From contig NC_063167.1 in assembly GCF_023159225.1 (NCBI RefSeq), positions 7,905,734 through 7,969,733 of the forward strand: DNA of 64,000 nucleotides, given 5' to 3'. This stretch comes from Perognathus longimembris pacificus (taxonomy: Eukaryota > Chordata > Mammalia > Rodentia > Heteromyidae). Position numbers and translations under genes: made by a program. The notes below the pieces were generated by a model that did not search any database, was not told the origin of the DNA, and worked only from the letters and a program-made list of their open reading frames with translations. Shown here one piece after another: positions 34,891 through 46,904 of the stretch (position 1 is its first letter; every line of letters starts with the position of its first letter).

Positions 34891-35030
34891 TAAGATGGTG
34901 AGGAAGACCCCTAGGACTCAGAGAACAAGAAGGTACTGGAGAACATCAGAAAATCAAGGCAGTCATACTCCTCTGTTTCTTACTCCTCTGTTTCTTACTA
35001 GACAATTTGAGATTCAATAAAGACACTGGT

Positions 35031-36002
35031 TTAGGAAATGATTTCCACTGAAAACACAATGTGTTCTTCACAGGTTCTGTGAGGTGGGACAAGCACAGGT
35101 AGTGAAGTAGTGACTACACATTTTCTATGGTGTTTCCACAGGAAGACAAAAGCAAGATTGAGTCACCAGATTCATAACTGGGTGGCTGAAATAATTTCAG
35201 TGCACACTATGGCAAAAGTGTTGCCTTTGGTGGTCTAGTCCCCAATAAGTGAGCAATCATGGTAGGTGGGTAGTGGATTGGCACTAAGAAGCCAAGAATG
35301 GTTATGGTTGAGGGTGTGGAGTCTGCAGTTCTTGGATTGTATATGAAAAGTGTACTCTCAGATAAGTTATTTGCTGTCTCTCAAACCTAAGAAGGGCTGT
35401 CTCTTTTGGATCAGCAAGGTGATACACATCAAATAATGAAAATAAGAAACAGGTCACTAATAGAAAGACTAATTGCGAGGTTAGTTTTGACTTTAGCATA
35501 TCAGGGCAGCAAGGAGAAAGAGCAAGACTGGTGGTTGTTCCTTCTAATTAACGTGGCACAGAGAAAACCTTGAGGGCCTGTGATGTTCCAACGGAGAGGA
35601 GAGACACAGGGCAGTTGATTGGACCTCCTCCATGTTTTCCAAATCTGTGAGCAGTCTGGGCAATGCTTAGCAACATCTCCTAGAAGCCCCTTTGCCACTA
35701 TCTTTCCCTCTTTGGAAATATTAGGGTGGAATATTGGTGGAATATTAGGGTGATGTGATAATAGAGAGCTTTGACCTGGAATAAGGTGCCAGAGCTCCAC
35801 ACATGTTGGGCCATTAGCTCTCCAGGTCAGGGATCTGATGTAATGGTTTCTGTTTTTTTTCCAGTGTGCCAATACCTTGATCTGTGACAGTAAATCAGAC
35901 TGTGCAAGATATAAAGTGCCTGGGTCTGTGGACAACAGATATTCTTAGGCTCTTTTGCTGTGGCAGGAGTTCCTCAGCCCATTCTGAAGGAAGAGGGACG
36001 CC
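35031..36002. other. Upstream flank of the AADACL4-like gene
   Basis: No repeat or clear TATA box was recognised. The promoter probably lies here, but I cannot point to it. Confidence 0.4.
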
Positions 36003-36170
36003 ATGATTGCTTGGTTGGTGATCTTCCTCACTTTGGGGTACACCCTGGTTCTAGGGCTCAACTTGTGGATTTTCATAGAACATTGGCAGATTATTGATGC
36101 TCCTCCTGCCATTGTCCACACAGTGAAGTTCCGGATTCTGCACTGCTTTGGACACCTGATACTTACATGG
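36003..36170 (+). CDS. Aadacl4: AADACL4-like exon 1 (start codon and signal anchor)
   Basis: This exon holds 56 codons ending in phase 0 at the donor GTAAAT (36171). The ATG has a purine at -3 (gacgccATGA). The peptide opens with a hydrophobic run of about 20 residues flanked by polar residues, then a segment typical of the family's N terminus (HCFGHL near the end). An upstream in-frame ATG is not seen nearby, which supports this start. Confidence 0.9.
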
Positions 36171-39100
36171 GTAAATTTGTTTTTAAATTGTTTTCTCATG
36201 GTAGATTACTGAGCAGTAAAGCTTTGGGAAAATGTTTTGCAAAAAGCCATATAGTCCAAAAGTACAGGCTAATGCACATTGGTTAGTGAAAATATGTCAG
36301 GCATTTTACTGTGTTCTCATGGTAGAAAGACAAAGGCAAGTACAGTGGCCATCAAAATGAGCCTCGACTCTCCTCTATCCACTCACCAGATAGACAATAA
36401 AAAGAAGGAACTCATAAAGTAGAGTTAATAAGAAAGAAGCTGTGGTCTGTTTGAGTTAGATAATGAGTGGGTATAGTGCACAGTGGCCCTATGCAGGACA
36501 GCATGGGTGAAACAGTCCATCCCTGATGGGGTAAAACACATCCTGCTGCTCATCCTTAAGGAAGGAGCCTACAATTAGGTGAGTGAGGCTCTAAGAGTCT
36601 GTGACTGTTGATCTGCTTGGAAGATTGAAATCAGCAGTTATGAAAGACAGCAGTGAATTTAAAATATTTTAGGCAAGGATTTGCTGCCAGTGAAATTTCT
36701 TCATACAACTGGGGAGGATATAAATGTTTTTCTTTATAGCATAATGGTATTTGTCTTGTAGCTTTGAAACTTAGACAAGACACGGAACAACAAAACTAAG
36801 GCATGATATTGATAATTTAATTCTTTATTTTTGCTAGTCCCGGGGCTTGAACTCAGGGCCTGAGCACCATCCCTGGCTTCTTTTTGTTCAAGGCTAGCAC
36901 TCTACCAGTTGAGCCACAGCGCCATTTCCGACTTTATTTTTCTGTATATGTGGTGCTGGGGAATTGAACCCAGAAAATTATGTTAGGGTAGATCTAAGGG
37001 GTGATTATGGAGTATAATATTGTTTATATATTGACATTTATGTACTGAGGTATATTGATGTATGTATAAATACATATATACATTGGTATAAATATATACA
37101 TTGAACACACATATGTACAGGGGTGAGCTTGTCTTGTGTTAGTGTACAGTTGCTGTCTCAGGAACCTAAGTGCTATTAGGGAGTTTAGAAGGCCTTGAGC
37201 ACCTTTTTGGTCATCTTTGGTGTCCTCTAGTGAGATGGGAACCTGAATAGCAACTCAAAAGGCATCTAATATGGGAAGCAGATTCCACACTACAATTCTC
37301 CATGTGAGAATGAATCCATGTGAGGAATAACCATCCAAACTCAAGAACTTAGCCCCAGCCTCAGCTGGTTCAGCTGATCAGAAAGCAGATCCAACATCAT
37401 GGTGAGAAAATTATAGCTCTGAGAGCCCATTTCCAAGAACTGAACGTTACTATAGTCTCAGGGTAATGCCAGAACACCTTGATCACACTCACTGTATTCC
37501 ATTGTCCCTGACAAGAAGGCAGATGCTGAGGGAACCTTGGGAAAGGCAGCTAGTCTTTGCAGAGTTCATTCTGTGAAAACTTTCATAAGCTGGGAAAACC
37601 CTGAATGATGTCAATATTTTCTGTTGCATAGAAGACAAATCTTCCAGAAAAGGTGTAGTTGAATCACCTCAGCTCAATGATTGAGTCAGCAGTAGGGCTG
37701 CCTCACAGGGCTTCGAGCTGCCATGACTGTGGAGGCAGCCTTGAGTTTCTAGCAGTTCCCTGCTCAGCCTTCATCTTTATGTTACACTGTGTGGAAAAAG
37801 TGGCCCCTATCAGTTCTATGTGTTCTAGGACTAAACGGTTTGGCTTTTCGCCCATGTGTGTACGGGAATAGGTCAAGCAATAAAGGAAGGCTCTATCTTA
37901 GCTCAGCAATGAGGGGCAGGCTGGTAGAAATGATGTAAGAATCAGCATTGGTTTAAGGGAAGTAGACCAGGTTTGTTTTCTATGGATGCGACAAGAAATT
38001 CTGCCTGATGAGAATGAAAGGCTGTTGTCCTTGGAGTTCCTTTTCTCAGTTTTCAGAACTCCATGACCAGCTTGAATATCCATAAACCGTATGATAAACT
38101 GAGTAACTCATCTCCACATGACAGCTTTGTGCCCACTGATAGTTGGATACTGGATTCAGAATGGCTGATAGAGCACATTAAAAGGAACGGAGTATAGAAG
38201 AGATAACACAACTTTGTCTCCAACTCTCCTACAGGGGTGTACACTTGAGAAGCTAAGAATTTGCCGGATGCCCAGCTTCTGTCAATTTCTACATGACCTA
38301 CTTCCTGTACAAAAGGACCCTAACTTGGTGGTGACCAACCTGCGATTCGGGACGATCACTGTGAGGCTGTTCCAGCCTAAGGCAGTGACTTGCTTTCCTC
38401 GCCGAGGCATCATTTATTACCATGGAGGAGCTGCAATTATAGGCAGCCTGGGTAAGGAGCTTTCCTGTGGTGTGTGGTCAGGGAGGAAAGGACTCATCAC
38501 CTGTCAGCCTCATCTAGCTATCCAATGATCTCCTGAGTGGGATTAATTCCAGTAGTCAATGGAACTTGCCATAGGCAAACCAGATAAAGGTGAGAACACA
38601 TTCATCAATGGGGTTGTAGATTCCTGGCAGTGTTCTTCATAATATTGCCCCTCACTCCATGTTGGGGCCAGTGATATCCCAAAGAGACTTCTAGAGACAT
38701 GGCCATGACTCCCCCTTAGTTTCCATTTCTGCATTTATCCTATCCTCTCTGCCTTATAAAAAGTGTGCCTAACCACTGTATTAATCACAGTGGCCTACCC
38801 AGCCACACCTATTTCCTTATCAAAGGGAATATACAAAATTGTTCATCTTCTTCCCTCTAGTCCACAATCCTTAGTGTTGGCTTTGTGCATTTCAAATGCC
38901 TAAGCTTTTTAGGGTCTCCATTTCCTCTATGTTGTAAAATAACCATTGCAGTAGATGAACCTCATGGTCCACTTGAGCTGTGATGTGTGGTAAATTGTAG
39001 AGAGAGATCTGGCTTTTTCTAATTAGAGCTGCACAGTGTTTTTCAGAAGAGACAGGAATATGACATAGACTGTGTGCTACCCACAGGCCTCCATCAGCAG

Positions 39101-39930
39101 CTGCTCTCAGTGGGCTGTGGTGGGAAGTGTTGTTTCCCCATCAAAGCCACACTGGATTGTTCTTGTTTTGCAGATGCTTACCACAATTTGTGCAGTTTCC
39201 TGGCCAAGAAGACAGACTCAGTGGTGCTTTCAGTGGGGTAAGTGGAGTAAGAGAGGGGAGGTAGAAGCAAAACCAGTCTGGGAGGATTATAGACAAGATG
39301 GAGGACTCCTGACAACAGGTGCCTTTTCATAAATCCACTCTCAGACAGAGGCAAAGCGCATAGGACACAAGAGGTGTGGAAAAAGATAACCAAACACTGG
39401 ACATGCAAGGAAGTGCTATGTTAGAATAAATAATGGATTACACACCTCCAGTTAAAATACTTTCCATTACTTTTACAAACACAGGAAATATGTATCTTAT
39501 GGATAAATACGATGTTAGTTTTGCTCACTCTGAGAGGTTCTGTCTAGGAAGTCTAGCTTGTTACATTTCTATGTATTCCTAGTAAGTTTCGTTATCACTG
39601 TGGCAGGAGGACATGGCAGAGCAAAGGTGCTCACACAATTGTAGTCAGGAAGCAGAAAGAGACAGGAAGTGGTCAGAAATAAGACACCATTCAAACACAG
39701 TAACCTATGTTCTCCAACTAGAACCAAATTCTCATTATGTCCAAATAAAACTCTGGAATTGTTATTTCATTAGTGGATTAATTCATTGGCTATTTTAGAT
39801 CCCTTGTTGTCCTAGCACCTTCCAATAATTGGTTTCCCAACTAAAGAACGAGCATTTAACCCTTGAGGTATTCTCTCTCTCTTTCCCTCTCTGTCTCTGT
39901 CTCTGTCTCTGTCTCTCTCTCTCACGCGCG

Positions 39931-39987
<57 letters not shown>

Positions 39988-42512
39988 GCTATATCTTATC
40001 CCAAGCACAATCTTCTCCCATGAACTTCAAGGGCTCATACCCATTTCATAATGCCAAAGGCATTAGTCCTTGTCCACTACTCTTCACAGTCTTTTATTTA
40101 TTTATTTTTTTGCCAGTCCTAGGGCTTGGGACTCAGCACTGTCCCTGGCTTCTCTTTGCTCAAGGCTAGCACTCTACCACTTGAGCCATAGTGCCACTTC
40201 TGGCCATTTTCTATATATGTGGTGCTGGGGAATCGAACCCAGGGCTTCATGTATATGAGGCGAGCACTCTTGCCACTAACCATATTCCAAGCCCTACTCT
40301 TCACAGTCTTACTTGGTTCAAAATAAGACAAAAGTTCAAGTTCAAAGTAGTTTCTGAGACTTCAGGTAAATTACCATCTGCAGGTCCTGAAAACTTAGGA
40401 AAAATTAGATTCTCTGAAGATGAAATGGGACAGAGTAAGAACTCCCATTCCTAAAGGGAAGAATGGAGTTACAGAGCAATATCATAACATAGCTGGGAAA
40501 ACATTAAGGCATGTACTTCCCTTTCTGTGATCAGGAGCAAAAGTTTATGTGGTGTGATCTCCAAATGCTCCTGTGGACTCTGTGATTACAGCCCAACTTC
40601 CTCTCTTTTGAGCTGGCTCTTGTCACTGTTGGCAGATTTCCTTGGCATATAACCCATTTTCCTGACATCAACTTCATTGCATCTCCATTGCAGCACAGGC
40701 TTCAAACTCACACTTTTAGCCACGGATCACCCATCTCAAGGACTGACTGTAGAGACTCCAACACTGCCCCTCTTTGCCTAGCCTCTCAGGCTTTCCTTTG
40801 AAATCTCAGTGGATTTAATATAAAACTATCCCATGTAGTCTTGGATGATGCCAACAATTGTTTATGAACAGCTGGGCTTCTGTGGATCACTGTGGCATTA
40901 TCCACCTAGTACATGGGTCAATGAACATTGTAAAATGAGTCCTCAATAAATAACTTCCTGTGAGGCTCAAGGAAGATGCTCAAGTGTGAGCATAACCTTT
41001 TCACTTGATTTCCCACAATGGATGAGATCTGGCCAATTCCTGAGTTACTTTCAAGGTACCTTTCTTATTTCCTTAAGTAAAAGCCCTTTGTTACCTTTAT
41101 TCTCTATTATTAACTATTCTCTTTAACAACCAAACCATCATTGTCCAACAGTTTTAACATAATGGTTTTCTGGAAAAGACTCTCCATTTTTTCTAATTTT
41201 CCTGCTCAGTCTTTTTGTTACCAATTGTCTCTATTTCACACAAAGTCTCAAGGCAAGGATAAGCTTTAGAATTCCATCCAGTAAGTCATTAAGCATCAGT
41301 GTATTATTCTGAAAACACTAAGGAGAACAGTTTTTCCAGTGTTGAGATCTGGTCTGAACTGGTAAGCCTGGTGTATGAGCTTCCACCATTGTAGTGCATG
41401 ATCCAAAAAGCTTGGGGAAAATGAAGATCCATTGAACAGAGACTGCAGAAAGGTGTACTGGAGAAACAGAACTGCTGTCTTCTGAGATAGTCCTGTGTTG
41501 TGGGTTTTTTCACCTAGGGAATCAGACATAGATTTGGATGGAGAATTAAAGCCACTCAGACTCTAAACAGGTCCTTCATATACACAAATGGGAAAACAAG
41601 GGACTCTGCATCTTGTTTTGTTAGACACATTTTGAGGATTTAATCATAAACTTTGTCCTTGGTGGGGTCGAAGACATTGTTCAAATGGCCTCTTTGATCC
41701 TTCTCTTACTAAGTCCCTGGGTTTCCTTTTTCCTCCACAGGTACCGCAAGCTTCCTGACTACCATTACCCAGTCTGCTCCTGGGATTGCCTGAATGCCAC
41801 CATCCACTTCCTGAAGACACTGAAAATGTATGGGGTGGATCCCTCCCGGGTTGTGATCTGTGGAGACAGCTTTGGAGGTGGACTTGTCACTTTCATTACC
41901 CAGGCCTTGGTGGGCAGAACAGACATTCCAAAGGTCCAAGCTCAGATATTGATTTACCCAGTTGTCCAGGGCATCAATTTTCAGTTACCATCATATCAAC
42001 AAAACAAAAAGGTCCCATTTCTCATCAGAGACCTCATGATGTGTTTCTACCGATATTTAAGTATTGACCCCTGCTGGGAAGATGCCTTATTGACAGGTGC
42101 TTGTATTCCTGCTAATATGTGGGAGAAGTATAAGAAATGGTTGAGCTCTGACAATCTCCCTGAAAGGTTCAGAAACAAAAATTACAAGCCTGAATTTCTT
42201 GCCCCTTTTAATGAGGCTGCCTATCTGGAAACCAGACATCTTTTTGAGATAGACAATGCCCCCCTCCTAGCAGATGACCAGGTTATTGCTCAGGTTCCTG
42301 AGGCCCTCATAGTGACCTGTGAGTGGGATCTTCTCCGAGATGATGGCCTGCTGTATAAGAAGCGCTTGGAAGACCAGGGGGTCCCTGTGAGCTGGTACCA
42401 TGCAGAAGATGGTTTTCATGGGTGCATAATATTATTTGATAGCAAGTTTTTCTCTTTCCCCTGTATAGAGAAAGTTATGACTTCTGTAGTCAAATACTTA
42501 ATGGAAAGATAA
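36003..42512 (+). CDS. Aadacl4: AADACL4-family serine hydrolase, four exons, apparently intact
   Basis: Four exons (36003-36170, 38235-38451, 39174-39237, 41741-42512) total 1221 nt and encode 406 residues plus stop; all introns are GT-AG and phases agree. Residues about 4-24 form a hydrophobic signal anchor, so the enzyme is expected to sit in the ER membrane with a lumenal catalytic domain. The alpha/beta-hydrolase (hormone-sensitive-lipase-like) signature is complete: oxyanion-hole HGG at 119-121, nucleophile Ser193 in GDSFG, Asp346 in CEWDLLRDD, and His376 in DGFHG. Asn168 lies in an NAT glycosylation sequon. Length and exon pattern match AADACL4 (about 407 residues) and the sequence resembles AADACL4 more than AADACL3. 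Family members are carboxylesterases or deacetylases; the substrate of this one is not known. Rodents carry several AADACL4 family members, so exact orthology is uncertain. Confidence 0.93.
36171..38234 (+). other. AADACL4-like intron 1
   Basis: This 2.06-kb intron holds a truncated SINE (36822-36973, minus strand) and an AT-rich stretch with TATA/TACA repeats near 37010-37110. No other exon-like sequence was recognised. Confidence 0.8.
36822..36973 (-). repeat. Truncated SINE in intron 1
   Basis: Minus-strand right monomer and part of the left (tgctagtcccggggcttgaactcagg to ggtgctggggaattgaaccca). The 5' end is missing. Confidence 0.8.
38235..38451 (+). CDS. Aadacl4: AADACL4-like exon 2 (oxyanion-hole exon)
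   Basis: The acceptor is a pyrimidine-rich tract ending CTACAG (38234) and the donor is GTAAGG (38452). The exon runs from residue 57 to the first base of codon 129. It carries the family segment RFGTITVRLFQP and the oxyanion-hole motif YYHGGA (H119-G120-G121). It ends one base into the Asp codon that is completed by exon 3. Confidence 0.9.
38452..39173 (+). other. AADACL4-like intron 2
   Basis: This 722-bp intron contains no repeat or exon that I can recognise. Confidence 0.8.
39174..39237 (+). CDS. Aadacl4: AADACL4-like exon 3 (64 bp)
   Basis: The acceptor is TTTTGCAG (39173) and the donor is GTAAGT (39238). The exon completes the Asp codon and encodes a short helix segment (YHNLCSFLAKKTDSVVLSVG). 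It ends two bases into the Gly codon finished by exon 4. The small size and split codons match the family's exon structure. Confidence 0.88.
39540..39865. mobile_element. Decayed MaLR-like LTR remnant in intron 3 (tentative)
   Basis: It shares the order gcagagcaaaggtg, ccaaataaaac-ct and gagcatttaacccttga with 34560-34870, at low identity. Confidence 0.35.
39870..39985. repeat. (CTCTGT)n / (GT)n microsatellite
   Basis: CT-rich and CTCTGT repeats pass into a long pure GT tract (39933-39985). Confidence 0.95.
40094..40293 (-). repeat. IDL-Geo SINE in intron 3
   Basis: The 17-bp duplication CTACTCTTCACAGTCTT is at 40077-40093 and 40294-40310. The element is on the minus strand. Confidence 0.92.
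41741..42512 (+). CDS. Aadacl4: AADACL4-like exon 4 (catalytic exon)
   Basis: The acceptor is CTCCACAG (41740) and the stop is TAA at 42510-42512. It encodes residues 150-406, including the nucleophile elbow CGDSFGGG (Ser193), Asp346 and His376, and the usual last-exon family segments PFNEAAYLE and LLYKKRLEDQGV. The frame is open throughout, in contrast to the copy at 17452-18218. Confidence 0.94.
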
Positions 42513-42534
42513 TGGACTTGTTTGTCTGTGCAAA

Positions 42535-42610
42535 TGAATTTACCTAGTACCTACAAGGCCTTGGGTTCAATTTGTTTTACTGAATACACAGAAGATAGAA
42601 AAGAAAAGGA
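42535..42610 (+). repeat. Decayed ID-type SINE after the AADACL4-like stop
   Basis: This is a weak ID-like remnant (ccttgggttcaattt followed by tgaatacacagaag). It aligns by position and sequence with the ID element at 18219 behind the pseudogene. Confidence 0.4.
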
Positions 42611-42786
42611 AAACCAAACAAGGCCAAACACACAGAAATAAGGAAAAAAATGTTACTAACCAAGAGGCCCTGGTCAAGATGAGCTTGGATGATCTCTCCA
42701 CCATCTGAGGCCTTAGTGATGTTCTACAACACTGAGGAAAAAGATGCTTAATGAATGAATGGTCCAGTTCAGGAGGATATGAGAAC

Positions 42787-42792
42787 AATAAA
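42787..42792 (+). promoter_or_regulatory. Candidate polyadenylation signal AATAAA for the AADACL4-like gene
   Basis: An AATAAA lies 275 bp after the stop codon. It is the first canonical hexamer seen downstream. Assignment rests on position only. Confidence 0.35.
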
Positions 42793-43505
42793 GGTCACCT
42801 GGCTTCTTAAACAAGGAAGTCTCATCTGTTTCCATGATCTACAATGTCCAGTGTCTCAATTCTCTGCCATTCTCACTCAGAGAATGACTATCAAAGGAAG
42901 AGACATTGGCTTTGGGTTTGGTCTTTGTTTTAGCCTATAGTTCTGCACAGAAGAAATTGCACCTATTTGTCATGCTGTCCCTGTATGCATCCATGATCTT
43001 GATGACAAAGCTCTCCAGTGACCACAGTCTAGGTAGAGTGACCTCATTGCCCCTGAAATCAAGGTCACCTGTCAAACAAATCCCAACTCACATTGTCATC
43101 AACTGACCTGAGGAACAAGTCACCCTTGGATTGACCTACAAAATAAGGGCTTTATAGAAAAGAGAGAGACAAGGAGGCAATTGAGGACAAATTGGAGGGA
43201 AAGATGAGTTCTGATGAGCTTCAAGCTTTCTGTAATTTAAGTCTTTAATCAGAATTCCCTGAAGTAGATCCTGACTTCCAAGATTCAGGTTCTCAGGGCC
43301 AAGTCTTCCATGGAAAGTGTAGTGGGATGTGAAAATCCATCCCTAACGGAGTTGGGTGCAGACTCCTTTCTCAGGAGAACCTCTGTGTCCTGCAGGTGGT
43401 TACACAGCACATAGTCCTTGCTTCTCCACTGTCATTCTCTCTATTCATAGAGAAGGGATGGGAATTGTCATTGCTTGCTGGGTCAGACACAGATGCCCCC
43501 CCCCC
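42793..43505. other. Downstream flank of the AADACL4-like gene
   Basis: No further exon or repeat was recognised. Confidence 0.45.
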
Positions 43506-43757
43506 AAAAAAAAAACAGTTATGCTAACCATATGATGAAAGAAAGGACAAAGCGTGAACCAATTCACCAGTGATACCCACAAGACAGTATGTTTGAGATG
43601 ACTAGGGCGAGGGGAGGTTGGAATCTGGAGGGAAGGGCAAATGCAAGAAAATGAGAGAGGGGCTAACAATGTTTGACAAGAAATGTAATCATTGCCTTAT
43701 ATGTAACTGTAACTCCTCTGAACAACCTCTTTACAATAAAATAAAAAACAAGTAATG
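43506..43757 (+). mobile_element. L1 3' UTR fragment
   Basis: The sequence acaagacagtatgtttgag...gagagggg...caagaaatgtaatcattgccttat...ttacaataaaataaaa matches the L1 3' end at 52340-52510 in the same orientation. Confidence 0.7.
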
Positions 43758-43829
43758 TTAAAATTAAAAATACTAAGATTGATAGAGAAATAGAAATTGA
43801 GCAATCAATAATAGAGCCTGGATCAGAGA

Positions 43830-45120
43830 AAGACAGTGAAGTGCATTTGGGGTATAACTGAGCTCTCACCAAAAATCAGTTCTAGGGTTCCAGCAAAAAG
43901 TCCACAGCTAGAGAGTCCCACCAAGTGTAGCATTATAGTACAGAGATTTGGGCCAGAGAAGAAATATTTAGGCAGCTTGCTTAAGAAGGCAGATTTGAGC
44001 AGCAGACAAAAACAGGATAAGGGCGAAAGACACAGATTGTACTCACAGTTTTCCATTCACCACTAGTGCACATCGGGTGACTAGGAGCCTAAACCTTTAT
44101 CATGCAGGCCACAGACAGATGCAGATCGTGGATGGTCTGAAAAACCAAGGGAAAGCATGAGCGCCCCACAAAAGACATTCTCATAGAACAGCATTCAGAA
44201 GGTAGCCCTGCCACACCACTGGAAAAGGCTGTTTTTAATACTGGCACAGACCCTGCCAGAGCAGCTAGCAGATAACTCGGGCCTGAGAAACAGTGATGGC
44301 AGTGACATTTTTCAACAGGGTAAAGCAATCTGAGCAGTGAAAGTCAGCTTCACACAGGGGAAGGTTGCTGCATCCAGGTGGGGCAATCTCCTCTCAGGGC
44401 TGGACAGCTTTCTTCTTCAGATAAGCACGGCCAGAGGCAGCCCTACGCTTCTGCAGAAATGCAGCTTAGCTGGCTGCAGGAGTTAAAAAACAACCCAAAA
44501 ACTGTATAGGAGGTAAAAGTGGAGAGCAGAGAGCAGCTGTAGGCAGAGCAAAAAGAGGGTCTCAGTAGCTTTTTTCCCAGGCCCTCTGGGAAAATCTCCT
44601 GATTCCAGACAGGCCACAACACCACCTATATTCTAGCTCTCTAGAAGAGACTCTAAGCTGCAAAAACAGCCACCTCCCTCCTTGGTGATGAGCAAAGCAG
44701 ACCATCCTTCCACTAAACTAGTCTGGGAGGAGGGTCACAAAGACTGCACATCTGTAAGACAGAACTTTTCTCTGCCTGCTCAAACAAACTGATTTGGGAA
44801 ACCAGCTAAGCCACAGGAAAAGTGACCACCACAAGAACACAGGGGAAACACACAATCACCCAAATAAAGTGAAGAATGTTCTCTCTAATATTTTTATTAT
44901 TTTTTCAACTTGTTTCATTTTTATGTTTTTCCTTAAAAAAAACAAAACACTTTCCTCTTTTTCTACTTCATTGCTGTGCTATTCATCCCTAGAAACACAG
45001 ACTACAGTGTTTATTAAGCCTCCTCTTTCATTGTGGGCATACATAATTCAGACTTGGATTACTTAAATCTATATTTGTCAATCTTACTACCTTTAATTTT
45101 ATTATAATTTCTTTATACTT
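43830..45120 (+). mobile_element. Possible old L1 5' UTR (tentative)
   Basis: A long, G-rich region with dispersed gagaagac/cacagctag-type sequence and the block from aaagactgcacatctgtaag to tcacccaaataaagtgaag resembles older L1 5' UTR composition. It lies upstream of L1 3' sequence in the same orientation. No motif is decisive. Confidence 0.3.
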
Positions 45121-45479
45121 ATATATCTTTTAGTTTTTTATTTTTCTTTTTTTTTTTAATTCTTTCTCCTTTTTCTGAATTTAGGTATCAGTTATCTTCC
45201 TTCTGTTTCATTCCTCCACTCTTACTTTGTCCTCCCACTTTTCCTTATAACCCTTAAGTTCTGGTCCTCCACTCCTTCTTTGATCTTCTTAGTCCATTGA
45301 TCTTTAGTTGTTGGTTGTTGAGCCAGACTGTATATGTATTCATTTTGATTGTGTCAAAGTGGCTCATTGAATTATCCTTTCAGTCTAGATTGATTTAACC
45401 CAAATGACAGATTTGCTCACTGTTTACAACTACATATAATCCATGCTCCTGAGTCACTCCCTAACAAAGAAAGTAAAGT

Positions 45480-46442
45480 TAGATCCTTATATATCACCCT
45501 GCACCTGAATCAATTTCAATAGATCAATGACCTTGAGTAAGAGAAGATACCCTGAAAATATTATAGGGAGGAATAGGAAAAACACTAGGGCTCCTTGGCA
45601 CAGGTCAAAAGTTTCTTAGTAAAGACCTAGAAATATAACAAATCAAAGAAAGTTTGGACAAATGGGATTGCATCAAACTGCAGAGCTTTTTCATGGCAAA
45701 GGACACAGCTAGAAAGATAAATAGAAAACCCACAGATTGGGAGAAGATCTTCACTGGCCATACAACAGACAAGGGCTTCATATCTAAAATATACTTAGAG
45801 CTAAAAAATTAAGTTCCCCCAAAACAAATCCTCAAAGAAACATCTGCTCCATTAATAAGTGAGTTAAAGAGAAACCTCTGAAGAGGATAAAGGAATTGCC
45901 AATAGACACATGAAATACTCAATATCTCTGGCCATAAAAGAAGTGAAAATCAAAACAACATTGAGATTCCACCTCTTCCCAGTTACAATGGCCAATATCA
46001 AGAAAACCAATAACAGCAGATGCTGGTTCAAATGTGTCCAAAAGGGAACCGAACTACACTGTTGGTGGAAGTGTAAACTTGTTCAACCACTCTGGAAAAC
46101 AGTATGGAGGTTCCTCAAAAGACTAAACATAGTGCTTCCCTATGACCCAGCAACCTCACTTCTGGGCATTTACCCAAGGGACACAAACAAGGCCATACTA
46201 AAATTACCAGCACAACCATGTTCATTGTAGCATTATTTACTATAGCTCAAATATGGAAGCAATCCAGATGCCCCTCTGTAGATGAACGGATCAATGGAAA
46301 ACCATGCTTCCATCAGAAAGAATGACAATGCCCCAGTTGTAAGGCAATGGAAAGACTAGGAAAAAAAATAACATTAAGTGAAGTAAGCCATACCCAAAGA
46401 AACACAGATTCCATCCTTTCCCTCATTGGCAATAACTAGTAT
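45480..46442 (+). mobile_element. Old L1 3' portion, left of ERV3
   Basis: Plus-sense L1 ORF2 C-terminal sequence, with a residual frame at 45910-46230 containing [22 protein letters not shown]. It stops at caataactagtat, where ERV3 inserted. The L1 3' UTR resumes at 51999. Confidence 0.88.
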
Positions 46443-46889
46443 TGTTGTGCCAATTCGCATAACGACCACCAAGAAGGCCACCGAGACTCAGATGTTCCGA
46501 AATGCAAAAGCAAGGCAAGGCTTCATTCAAGTGAGCTGCAACTTGGGCCTCGTCCTACCCACCGACACAGCGGAGGTTAGGAGGAAGCCTCGAGCTGCGA
46601 TTACACAGGGCTTATAAAGGCAAAAAACAAAGTTACAGCCATCAGGTGTTCAAGCAAGCAAGATTAGGACACGGGCACAAATCTGATTGGCTCAGGGCTC
46701 AAGGCACAGGGTTCGAGGCATTCTAGGGGTGGTTAGAGTTGAGCATTCCAAGAAGTTAGAGTTCTTGACCGGCTGGGCCCTAATAAGCTTGTCCTGGGTT
46801 TGCTCACAGGGCCTGCTTATCTCAGGTTCATGTGGTAAAGTGGGGTTCGCGTGGCAAAGTGGGGCCTGATTTCAAAGTCTGGCACTTCA
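46443..46889 (-). repeat. ERV3 3' LTR
   Basis: 447 bp. On the minus strand it begins TGAAGTGCCAGAC and ends ...CAACA-like, with a TATA-type ccttTATAAgcc (complement at about 46608-46620). It lacks the 41-bp tandem duplication of the 5' LTR. Confidence 0.9.
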
Positions 46890-46904
46890 TTTCCCCCTTT
46901 TTTT
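46890..46904 (-). promoter_or_regulatory. ERV3 polypurine tract
   Basis: The complement of tttccccctttttttt gives a purine run immediately before the 3' LTR. Confidence 0.85.

Larger units (their letters stand above)
33976..35030 (+). repeat. Segmental duplicate B, right part
   Basis: Aligns with 62225-63670 (for example ccatcaggttattaatc at 34749/63449). It ends about 1 kb upstream of the AADACL4-like start codon, so it is the 5' flank of the gene. It includes a decayed LTR-like repeat (34320-34890). Confidence 0.82.
39238..41740 (+). other. AADACL4-like intron 3
   Basis: This 2.5-kb intron holds a degraded LTR-like remnant (about 39540-39865), CT-rich plus (GT)n microsatellites (39870-39985) and an IDL-Geo SINE (40094-40293). 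The rest appears unique. Its last part, from about 41370, resembles the sequence upstream of the pseudogene exon at 17452. Confidence 0.75.
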
